Source: a virus
Direction: 5' to 3' (one strand)
Length of the DNA: 20,969 bases
IMG/VR virus record: IMGVR_UViG_3300044624_001822
Coordinates: 1 to 20,969 of that record
Shown: piece by piece, positions 17,001 through 20,969 of the stretch
Layout: every line of letters starts with the position of its first letter
Numbering within the stretch: position 1 is the first letter of the stretch
Notes under the pieces: model-generated
Databases searched by the model: none
Seen by the model: the letters and a program-made list of their open reading frames with translations, nothing else
Told to the model about the DNA's origin: nothing
Translations under genes and position numbers: made by a program

Positions 17001-18888
17001 AGGTGGCAGATATGTAGCTCTACGCAATGGAGTTACCGCTGGTGCAACATCAGAAGATGGCGTTAATTGGACTTCACAAACTAGCTTGATGCCAAGCGGA
17101 GCGAACTGGTCTGCAATGGCCGCCGGTCTGTTTGACGACAATTCCACAGTGGGCAAGGTCAGCAAATTCGTAGCAGTAGCAGGCACAAGTGCAAATACTA
17201 CCGGAGCATACAGTAGTGACGGTATTACCTGGTCAGCAACCAGCATGCAGACTTCTGCGGTATGGGTCGATGTGGCCTTCGGTGCACAGAAATTTGTGGC
17301 AGTCAGCAGCGATGTAACCACAGTGAGAATCAGCAATGACGGCGAAACATGGGATCAGACAGGCACATTGACCACGACTGGATTCACAGCCATAGCCTAC
17401 GGTAAAAATAGATTTGTTGCAATTAAGAGCGGCACTAATGTTACCAATCATGCCACATCAACCACAGTTACAGGAACATGGACTGCAGGCACATTGCCGA
17501 GTTCGTCAAACTGGAACAGTATCGCCTATGGTAACAACAGATTTGTTGCTATTTCGAGCACCAGCGGCACTGTTGCTGCCTATAGTTTAGACGGTATAAC
17601 TTGGTCATCTAGCACATTACCAGCTACAGCATCGTGGACCAAAGTTACATACGGTCAGGGAGTATTCCTTGCCGTGAGCACAACTACAGCAGCAGCAACA
17701 TCGCCAGACGGAGTAACATGGACCACTAGAACTACTTCTACGGCAGCTAGCGGTTTCTCAGCAATCACTTTTGGTAATAGAAATCGCTACGGCCTGTTTG
17801 TAGGTGTAGGTGGCAGCACAGGCACAGTGGCCACTTATATTAGAACCGGAGCCACTGCTAGAGGTCGTGCTAAAGTGGCTGCTGACAAACTGTTCCAGGT
17901 TAATATCACAGAGCCTGGATCGGGATATGCCTCGGCGCCAACAATTACATTCACTGATCCTAATAACACATTTGAATCCCCCGTGACCGTGAGAACCGGC
18001 AGCGGTGTGTTAGCTAATCCTAGTTTTGTTAACAGAGGATCGGGTTATGTCACAGGTAGCGGTGAAGTAGACATAGGTGATGGTTATTCCAACCTATTCC
18101 AACCTGGTTCGTTTGTGGCGCTGAGAAGAATCAGCATTCAACCAGTGCCCGGAGCCAACGTGGTGTTCAGTCATCTACCTGACAGAACTTTTAAGTTGGT
18201 CAACGTGATCACATTCTTGGGTGAAAACGAGGGTGCTTACACAGCATTCTTCCAAATTAGCCCACAACTGACAAGATCAGAAGCTCCGGCAGACGGAGTT
18301 AGTGTTGAAACTAGGATTAGATACAGTCAGGTTAGATTAACTGGACACGATTTCTTGGACATAGGCACAGGCAGTTTCATTGACACTAATTATCCCGGTG
18401 CGCCTAATCAACCTGCTATTCCTGCCAACGAAGCTGTGGACAACGGAGGAGGTCGAGTGTTCTTTACCTCCACAGACCAAGACGGTAACTTCCGTGTTGG
18501 TGATCTGTTTGCTATCGAGCAAAGCACTGGTATTGCTACACTGAATGCAGATGCATTTAACATTAGCGGACTGCAAGAACTTAACTTGGGCAACGTAACA
18601 CTAGGCGGCGGTTCAGCTACAATCACTGAATTTTCAACAGATCCATTCTTTACAGCAGATTCGGATAATATTGTGCCCACACAGCGAGCAATCAAAGCTT
18701 ATATTGCGGGCCAAATTGGAGGTGGTGGTGCAAGTTTGAACGTGAACTCTATCACAGCAGGTAGTGTGTTTATTAGTTCTAACATTATAACTACTACTAC
18801 TGGCGGCCCAATTAAAATAAATGCTAATTTTGAATTCAGAGGCGGAGTTACCGGAGTTCCCCTGGCATTCAACTACTTTTTGAACTAA
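11044..18888 (+). CDS. Giant fibre/adhesin protein, expanded paralogue, 2614 aa
   Basis: The longest gene in the window, and homologous along most of its length to 5395-11010. Order by residue: seven carbohydrate-binding-like repeats (13-470), the sixth interrupted by an 80-residue module (320-399); a beta-helix-like segment with PWKTIRYACEQV near 562, split from its continuation IQVATGQYRETLPIIVPE (from 761) by about 185 extra residues; four copies of a helical module with Cys-x-Arg-Asp (about 577-640, 895-955, 1271-1310, 1381-1521); the SLDPGWGP block (1566-1688); a propeller-like stretch (1986-2269); GSGYASAPTITFTDPNN; TGHDFLDIGTGSF; GRVFFTSTDQDGNFRVGDLF (from 2470) and NIVPTQRAIKAYI (from 2542). 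GGAG at 11034-11037 is a good ribosome site. The 743 extra residues come mostly from module copies and inserts. It is probably a host-recognition fibre made late; no catalytic signature is recognised. Confidence 0.93.
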   Translation: MAEFKLGRIRFVWKNTWTPSTTYYIDDVVRYGARTYICAVGHTSASDFNTDLEYSPTKWNQMSDGQSWTGDWNVSTFYKLNDVVKYGGLLYICNDSHTSAATTASGLENDQSKWTLYAEGLDWKNDWTVSTRYKVNDLVQYGGYTYVCNLHHTSAATAASGLEQDQAKWDSFNPGIEYKGDWVASVTRYKVNDVVKYGAGLWICVTQHTADAAFLTDSTAGRWSQFVEGTEYEDTWNNATLYQHGDIVRYGGNQYIAKTIHTAAVASETPPTQSSRWDLYTEGFKFQSVWAAGTSYKIGEVVSMGGYTYLALQDSPSNTYTVTAVTAATDTFTIASTVGMAVGMAVRFTGTTFGNVFTTARYYVKTVAAGNITVSTTPGGTTFDITADAAGTMSATVSAEPPNATYWSRLNAGISWQGEWSDDREYVLGDAVRFGANAFICVLAHRSEGDDGSTVGAAGGGQANSRPDQDNTGTYWNILNVGTETSVLSVRGDLVFYGGNGPQRLPIGREGQVLTSTGIDPAWVTLGEIDHTYFVATTGTDLPSPIHGRTWDKPWKTIRYACEQVERGPRNPDARYLLELNRVFIQREVTEFIQNQITNNIAPFTSGFVYDDFKCERDVGFTLDAVTYDLCHGGNIKSRGVANSLIGGLSEGETEAYPGLAIESDESVAAYNYMLTVVGNVLAQTAPTINYQTLNGDNSTATVAQYFNSDLTAESGALANVTASVTLITNAITARAAAVTAPQIAAAIASVPARRSPSNLIQVATGQYRETLPIIVPEQTCIQGDELRSTNAGPAGSLTNRSDAGYSIGALTRLQTVVDQIVRGANVTESSGNTAIQSASFPYASTEEAADAAQLVRVMQHQIDFKISSTFMVSSADPTGYNSSFLSGFGDARTLLIENKEFIKDEITAFLNENYSTLKFSRTKCKRDVAFIVDAMSYDLTYGGTWATLVAGTAYFDGDNSSALQIDSTEIAATAAAYGRLKTIVQQIIANTTVTKSTGNTATQWTDSTNLTGGAAANATVGALVDIITNIIQGDSTEATTPQITVTTISGTDTLTSNSHGLSVGDAVVPRETGNGLTNGVKYWVVGTVNTNTFQLAATYGGAVLTTFTNGAGISIPVEVIDYPTATNAVTSTTALIAAAVTLDAAQETIVQNVVDDLNAVAWHTDFVVDETSLTSTDFRIYVGKHTLAHTYVSGGIVTKSNGTELAVSNFVYNNSTGYAVVTTATHGLAAGDIVNITSITVSCLSSGGTSFTAIFPSAYKTDGVTPKIRYLQTKCIRDTRLILEAVMFDFMFNSNFKSREAAYSYLRASAAEVFVGNQKTITRDALTNAKTEALANVGGNATAQARIETLMTLVDDILYGATNEGSRCATGNRMIDYAVLQLERNRDYIVAEIDAYIDSTYTTTVTNATAATDVFTCTSTSWMKRNTAVRFTGTAFGGISTDTTYYIQNVVSSTTFKIATTRDSNTAFNIASNATGSMTVALYYNSASCLRDVGTYIDALKYDLKYPGNYKSRYAARYYANSVTGSLEEDMYYLRDATGLRDQTLEGLTGDLLAENEFGTSRVSAGAYASLDPGWGPEDYRTWIITRSPYVQGLTTLGTAAVGQKIDGSLHNGGNDSIVSNDFTQVISDGIGAWITNNGRAELVSVFTYYAHIGYLAENGGRIRGTNGNNSYGDFGSVAEGVDNSETAGTAIVDNRLQFDAEIDRVITDGSALVQLEFTNAGIDYTEVTYTLTGGGSGAIVEADEFRDDAVFEVRMLDLIDDSTNAPEAEGNLGGFGYITNSNTAQGGTLTSVTIAATDGESSSAYIGMKIVLTGGAGVGQFGIITTYNSGTKVAGLIKESDGTAGFDHLVAGTAIISPDASSTYIIEPRVTFSAPGYTSTAATLPTSGAWTAVKYGETAAVYTTVTGTYTGTGVGATFTVIRNGWKYTPSTQSAGTGYTRLETITILGNSLGGTTPANDLIITITAVNSTTGAILDFDHSGYGIGGRYVALRNGVTAGATSEDGVNWTSQTSLMPSGANWSAMAAGLFDDNSTVGKVSKFVAVAGTSANTTGAYSSDGITWSATSMQTSAVWVDVAFGAQKFVAVSSDVTTVRISNDGETWDQTGTLTTTGFTAIAYGKNRFVAIKSGTNVTNHATSTTVTGTWTAGTLPSSSNWNSIAYGNNRFVAISSTSGTVAAYSLDGITWSSSTLPATASWTKVTYGQGVFLAVSTTTAAATSPDGVTWTTRTTSTAASGFSAITFGNRNRYGLFVGVGGSTGTVATYIRTGATARGRAKVAADKLFQVNITEPGSGYASAPTITFTDPNNTFESPVTVRTGSGVLANPSFVNRGSGYVTGSGEVDIGDGYSNLFQPGSFVALRRISIQPVPGANVVFSHLPDRTFKLVNVITFLGENEGAYTAFFQISPQLTRSEAPADGVSVETRIRYSQVRLTGHDFLDIGTGSFIDTNYPGAPNQPAIPANEAVDNGGGRVFFTSTDQDGNFRVGDLFAIEQSTGIATLNADAFNISGLQELNLGNVTLGGGSATITEFSTDPFFTADSDNIVPTQRAIKAYIAGQIGGGGASLNVNSITAGSVFISSNIITTTTGGPIKINANFEFRGGVTGVPLAFNYFLN
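11080..12450 (+). repeat. Seven carbohydrate-binding-like protein repeats (2614-aa protein)
   Basis: Copies begin near residues 13, 68, 123, 178, 232, 286 and 416. They show the same Trp, Tyr, ND/GD, V.YGG, Y.C and HT landmarks as the first giant. Repeats 2 and 3 are very alike and share HTSAATTASGLE-type tails, so they may be a recent duplication. Repeat 6 is interrupted by the inserted module at 12001-12240. Both giants keep exactly seven copies. Confidence 0.75.
12001..12240 (+). other. Inserted beta module A (residues 320-399)
   Basis: The segment contains TAATDTFTIAST, then AVRFTGTTFG, a YYVKTV strand and a Thr/Gly-rich end with GTMSATV. It falls inside carbohydrate-binding-like repeat 6, between YLALQDSPS and the closing Trp. 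The matching repeat in the other giant has no such insert. Roughly 40% of residues match module B at 15250-15489. Fold and function are unknown. Confidence 0.65.
12772..12963 (+). repeat. Helical module copy 1 (residues 577-640)
   Basis: LELNRVFIQREVTEFI is followed by a linker, then CERDVGFTLDAVTYDL and HGGNIKS. Key residues are Cys615, Arg617-Asp618, Asp624-Ala625 and Tyr628-Asp629. It lies in a stretch of about 185 residues that splits the beta-helix-like segment and has no counterpart in the 1871-residue paralogue. Confidence 0.65.
13723..13908 (+). repeat. Helical module copy 2 (residues 894-955)
   Basis: TLLIENKEFIKDEITAFL is followed by a short linker, then CKRDVAFIVDAMSYDLTYGG. Key residues are Cys925, Arg927-Asp928, Asp934-Ala935 and Tyr938-Asp939. 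A flanking R-L-x-x-(I/V)-V-x-Q-I motif followed by a 'V..S.GNT' segment occurs both before and after this copy, so the repeating unit is probably longer than the core marked here. Confidence 0.65.
14170..14397 (+). other. Related beta module C (residues 1043-1118)
   Basis: The segment has ITVTTISGTDTLTSNSHGLS, then VGDAV, a KYWVVGTV strand and TFQLAATYGGAVL. The order 'T.TDT.T, VG.AV, YYV..V, GG' parallels modules A and B at lower similarity. It separates a helical stretch ending IIQGDSTEATTP from one starting EVIDYPTATNAV. A shorter element with THGLAAGDIV at residues 1203-1250 may be a fourth, degenerate relative. Confidence 0.5.
14854..14973 (+). repeat. Helical module copy 3, second helix only (residues 1271-1310)
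   Basis: YLQTKCIRDTRLILEAVMFD is followed by FMFNSNFKSREAAYSYLRAS. Cys1276 and Arg1278-Asp1279 are kept. The usual Asp-Ala becomes Glu-Ala and Tyr-Asp becomes Phe-Asp. The preceding 'L..N..FI..E' helix is not evident, so this copy is degenerate or truncated. Confidence 0.55.
15184..15606 (+). repeat. Helical module copy 4, split by module B (residues 1381-1521)
   Basis: LQLERNRDYIVAEIDAYIDS forms the first helix. After the inserted module come SCLRDVGTYIDALKYDLKYP and GNYKSRYAARYY. Key residues are Cys1490, Arg1492-Asp1493 and the Asp-Ala and Tyr-Asp pairs. This copy directly precedes EEDMYYLRDATGLR and the conserved block. It is therefore the positional counterpart of the single copy in the other giant, which lacks the insert. 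Confidence 0.65.
15250..15489 (+). other. Inserted beta module B (residues 1403-1482)
   Basis: The segment contains TAATDVFTCTSTSW, AVRFTGTAFG, a TYYIQNV strand and TAFNIAS, ending in an 'A.G.M' pattern. Like module A it is 80 residues long. It sits between the two helices of helical copy 4, exactly where the 1871-residue paralogue has none. This gives clear approximate insertion boundaries. Confidence 0.65.
15739..16107 (+). other. Conserved SLDPGWGP block (residues 1566-1688)
   Basis: Gap-free counterpart of 7708-8076. The DNA also has long exact matches, for example GTTAGCAACGACTTCAC and TGGATCCAGGATGGGG in both genes. These could serve as homology for recombination between the paralogues. 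Confidence 0.7.
16999..17850 (+). other. Asp-box-like beta-propeller stretch (residues ~1986-2269)
   Basis: S-x-D-G-x-x-W motifs end at Trp2009, 2063, 2103, 2187 and 2226. One degenerate unit (TTVTGTW, Trp2146) fills the fourth position. Alternating strands read KFVAVA, KFVAVSS, NRFVAIKS, NRFVAISS and VFLAVST. Six units in the same order as the other giant, with the fourth unit degenerate in both, argue that the propeller predates the gene duplication. Confidence 0.65.
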
Positions 18889-18893
18889 ATATA
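18883..18893 (+). promoter_or_regulatory. Candidate late-promoter-like element AACTAAATATA
   Basis: Identical 11-mer to 11017-11027. It overlaps the stop codon of the second giant gene and precedes GGAG (18899-18902) of the next gene. It differs from the NATAAATA core at one position. The repetition at both giant-gene 3' junctions is the main argument for function. Confidence 0.3.
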
Positions 18894-18911
18894 TACATGG
18901 AGAAATAAATT

Positions 18912-19232
18912 ATGGCAACAGGAAGATTAGGAACCGCAGATTTATCAGCAGTCACGCTGACAACACTGTATACAGTGCCTGCTACAACATTCACAGTGGC
19001 AACAGTCAGTGTGGTAAATCGTGGTGCAAGTGCAGCACTGATACGAATAGCACTAGCAAGTTCTGCGTCACCCACTGACGCTGAATGGCTGGAATATGAC
19101 GTGAGTCTATCTCCTAAAGGTGTGTTAGAACGCACCGGTATTGTTATGGATGCAGCAAAATTACTGGTAGTTCGTTCCAGTGCTACTGGTGTCAATGCAG
19201 TGGTCTATGGCATTGAAACTGCAACGGCCTAA
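18912..19232 (+). CDS. Small beta structural protein, 106 aa
   Basis: Third small beta protein of the window. It runs LYTVPATTFTVATVSVVNRG, then ALIRIALASS, a PTDAEWLEYDVSLSPKGVLE region, RTGIVMDAAKLLVVRSS and VNAVVYGIE. I recall 'TVPA....V..VNRG', 'EY....L.P.GVLERTGIV' and 'VRSS..GV...VYGIE' from small structural proteins of T4-like and other marine phages, where they often lie beside fibre genes. The strand order matches 1263-1664 and 4674-5006. The ribosome site is GGAG (18899-18902), nine bases before the ATG. No enzymatic motif is visible. A connector or decoration role is inferred; the family resemblance is the firmest part. Confidence 0.9.
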   Translation: MATGRLGTADLSAVTLTTLYTVPATTFTVATVSVVNRGASAALIRIALASSASPTDAEWLEYDVSLSPKGVLERTGIVMDAAKLLVVRSSATGVNAVVYGIETATA

Positions 19233-19245
19233 CTAGGAGAATACC

Positions 19246-20148
19246 ATGGGTAGAAAACATACAGCAGGAACAGCAGGCGGCTCAGGAGTTGGTGGTTTTA
19301 ATATAGATAACACCACCCTAACTGCTGCTGACGATCTGGACATTACCATAGATCCTGCCGGCACTGGCATATTTAAAATAGCTGGTGATGCACAGCTACA
19401 GGCTCAGGGGGATCTTCGATTTGCAGATTCAGATAGTTCAAACTGGGTGGCGTTTCAAGGCCCAGCTACAGTCTCATCAAATGTAACCTGGACACTGCCC
19501 GGTACAGACGGCACAAACACACAGTTGTTATCAACTAATGGATCAGGTGTGTTAAGTTGGGCCACTGCCGGATTATCTTTAACGGATAATACCTCTGATG
19601 CTGCATCTCACTTTGTGACGTTGACTACATCTACTACAGATACTACTATCACCTCAGTGAGACGTAGTTCTTCAAAATTGACTTTCCAGCCCAGCACAGG
19701 AACATTAAGTGTCACTGAGTTAAGAGTAGCAGGACTGGCTACAAGTCTCCAAGTAGAAAATGTGCAGACAAGCAGTTATACCTGTGTATTAGAAGACGCT
19801 GGAAAAGTTGTTACCATGAACAACACCAGCTCAGCAACTATAACCATACCTCCCAATAGCAGTGTGGCGTATCCCATAGGCACAGTGATCAGCATAGCTA
19901 GAATCAACACGGGTAGTGTAGCTCTCACAGCAGGTGCTGGAGTCACACTCACAGGAAATACTGGTACTGGGGCTATGAATGCTAACGAACAATTATTTTG
20001 TAGAAAACGCAGCACAGACACCTGGTTGGTAGTTCACACCTTGGTCACTGGTTCCGTTAGCGCCACTGGTGGTACAGTCACAACACCCGCCGGATATAAA
20101 CTTCATCAGTTTACATCAACTGGTGCCCAAAGTTTTATTATATCGTAA
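19246..20148 (+). CDS. Fibre protein with cyanophage-type beta domains, 300 aa
   Basis: A fibre-like protein with three recognisable parts. Residues about 15-110 read FNIDNTTLTAADDLDITIDP, then GDLRFADSDSSNWVAFQGPA and VSSNVTWTLPGTDG, ending LSTNGSGVLSW. I know this run from many T4-like cyanophage fibres. Residues about 177-265 form a domain with CVLEDAGKVVTMNN, TITIPPNSSVAYPIGTVISI, a GAGVTL turn and TDTWLVV, common at phage fibre ends. The last 26 residues (275-300), GGTVTTPAG then YKLHQFTSTGAQSFIIS, resemble the lead-in to glycine-rich adhesin domains, but the protein stops there. The ribosome site AGGAGA (19235-19240) is strong. The next gene carries the same lead-in followed by the glycine-rich part, suggesting the two work together or exchanged domains. 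Confidence 0.92.
   Translation: MGRKHTAGTAGGSGVGGFNIDNTTLTAADDLDITIDPAGTGIFKIAGDAQLQAQGDLRFADSDSSNWVAFQGPATVSSNVTWTLPGTDGTNTQLLSTNGSGVLSWATAGLSLTDNTSDAASHFVTLTTSTTDTTITSVRRSSSKLTFQPSTGTLSVTELRVAGLATSLQVENVQTSSYTCVLEDAGKVVTMNNTSSATITIPPNSSVAYPIGTVISIARINTGSVALTAGAGVTLTGNTGTGAMNANEQLFCRKRSTDTWLVVHTLVTGSVSATGGTVTTPAGYKLHQFTSTGAQSFIIS
20068..20148 (+). other. Glycine-rich-domain lead-in ending at a stop codon
   Basis: Residues 275-300 (GGTVTTPAGYKLHQFTSTGA then QSFIIS) align with residues 29-54 of the next gene (GGDKVYTAGGYTIHMFTTVG then DHQLNV). In that gene the segment leads into VEYLVIGGGGSGG. Here a TAA follows instead, and the bases between the genes contain only the next ribosome site. Confidence 0.55.
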
Positions 20149-20163
20149 GCATAGGAGAAATAT

Positions 20164-20969
20164 ATGCCTTTTATCAGCACAATAAGAAGTCAATCAAATA
20201 TTCAACAGCCCGAAAAAGCAATTTCGGAATCTATCTATGAAATCACTGGCGGTGATAAAGTATACACTGCTGGCGGCTATACCATTCACATGTTTACCAC
20301 CGTGGGAGATCATCAGCTAAATGTCAAAGTCAAAGACCAATACAAAAATTCAGCAATGAATTTGGTGAATACCGCCGCTGGTATAACTGTGGAGTATCTA
20401 GTTATTGGCGGTGGCGGCAGCGGCGGCCAGGGATACAGCACCAACGGCAATGGTGGCGGCGGTGCCGGAGGATACCTATCAGGCACCACACCCCTGACAA
20501 CAGGCACGACGCCAGTTACAGTTGGCACAGGTGGTGGACCTCAACCTTACAATGGCGGTGCAAATGGCGCTTCTAGTAATCTTGGACCTATACAGGGCAT
20601 CTATGGAGGTTACGGCGGCTATTATCATGGCTCAGCCGGCCAATACGGTGGAAGTGGTGGCGGAGCAGCCTACGGCTACGGCGCCGGTTCGAGCCAACCG
20701 GGTCAAGGGTTTCCAGGTAGTCCATACACATATACTTGGTCGGGCGGTGGCGGTGGTGGGTCCAGTCAAGCCGGTCAGAATCATCAAGGTGGACTTGGTA
20801 CCAGCAGCTCAATCACTGGCTCTGCATTAGCTCGAGCAGGTGGTGGTGGTGGTGGTGGTAACAGCTCAGAACCAGGTGGAGATGGAGCCAGCGGTGGCGG
20901 TAGAGGTCACGGATCTACTCCAAATTGGGGCTACAGCTACTATTCATACAGTCAAGATCCTCGCGGAGG
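20164..20969 (+). CDS. Glycine-rich adhesin, N-terminal 268 residues (runs off the end)
   Basis: The ATG at 20164 is preceded by AGGAGA (20153-20158), and the frame stays open to the window end. Residues 1-28 are a short attachment segment. Residues 29-54 are the lead-in GGDKVYTAGG / YTIHMFTTVG. Residues 76-88 read VEYLVIGGGGSGG, and from there the protein is dominated by Gly with Ser, Asn, Tyr and Gln (GGGGAGGYLSG, GGYGGYYHG, SGGGGGGSSQ). 'VEYLVIGGGGGGG' starts a glycine-rich family common in phage fibre tips. Tip adhesins such as gp38 of T-even-like phages form packed polyglycine-II helices with receptor-contacting loops between glycine runs. The variable loops here would be the Tyr/Asn/Gln segments between runs. 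A receptor-binding tip is a good inference; the C-terminus is not visible. Confidence 0.88.
   Translation, partial: MPFISTIRSQSNIQQPEKAISESIYEITGGDKVYTAGGYTIHMFTTVGDHQLNVKVKDQYKNSAMNLVNTAAGITVEYLVIGGGGSGGQGYSTNGNGGGGAGGYLSGTTPLTTGTTPVTVGTGGGPQPYNGGANGASSNLGPIQGIYGGYGGYYHGSAGQYGGSGGGAAYGYGAGSSQPGQGFPGSPYTYTWSGGGGGGSSQAGQNHQGGLGTSSSITGSALARAGGGGGGGNSSEPGGDGASGGGRGHGSTPNWGYSYYSYSQDPRG
20839..20859 (+). repeat. (GGT)7 trinucleotide repeat
   Basis: Seven consecutive GGT codons encode Gly226-Gly232 of the glycine-rich adhesin. Slippage here would change the glycine count without shifting the frame. Nearby glycine runs use mixed GGT/GGC/GGG codons, so this tract is the most uniform. Confidence 0.85.

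Noticed and set aside
20522-20830. A 102-codon plus-strand open frame
   Set aside because: It overlaps the glycine-rich gene in another frame. Its open state is a by-product of the repeated GGN codons.
20164-20969. A diversity-generating retroelement with a variable repeat in the adhesin
   Set aside because: No reverse transcriptase, template repeat or lectin-type variable region is visible. The glycine-rich composition alone explains the pattern.

Overview
The window reads as part of the late structural module of a large tailed phage, most likely a T4-like marine myovirus of the cyanophage type. This assignment rests on recognising protein families from memory, with no search run. The families are virion proteins opening with a 'GRI.GQ.L..NLLRAG..LAFET.LLY' N-terminus, giant fibre proteins carrying an 'SLDPGWGP' block, and an 'NIVPTQRAI' motif near the C-terminus. 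All genes lie on the plus strand and are tightly packed, with gaps of a few bases or short overlaps. Base composition is moderately AT-rich. There are no tRNA, rRNA, CRISPR, transposon, integrase or metabolic genes. The host cannot be read from the sequence.

Layout: (1) 1-187 is the C-terminal end of an unidentified protein. (2) 201-3486 holds four genes: a beta-rich fibre-like protein, a small beta protein, a protein joined to it by an ATGA overlap, and a 365-residue virion protein. (3) 3487-3617 is the only sizeable non-coding gap. It contains a T4-type late promoter (GATAAATA), a perfect 8-bp stem-loop at the predicted 5' end of the transcript, and a structured leader. (4) 3618-5381 holds a paralogue of the 365-residue protein, a second small beta protein and a 121-residue acidic protein. 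(5) 5395-18888 encodes two giant paralogous fibre or adhesin proteins of 1871 and 2614 residues, about 64% of the window. Each has seven carbohydrate-binding-like repeats, a beta-helix-like segment, helical modules, a strongly conserved block, a beta-propeller-like stretch with Asp-box-like motifs, and a conserved C-terminus. (6) 18912-20969 holds a third small beta protein, a 300-residue fibre protein and the start of a glycine-rich adhesin that runs off the end.

Together the genes look like a host-contact apparatus of fibres, small connector or decoration proteins and adhesive tips, transcribed late in infection. The most notable feature is modular evolution. The 2614-residue protein differs from its 1871-residue paralogue mainly by repeated copies of a helical Cys-x-Arg-Asp module, and by a roughly 80-residue beta module inserted at unrelated positions. 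An analogous insertion occurs in the 241-residue protein, and a glycine-rich-domain lead-in motif recurs on both sides of one gene boundary. I see no enzyme, defence system or retroelement.
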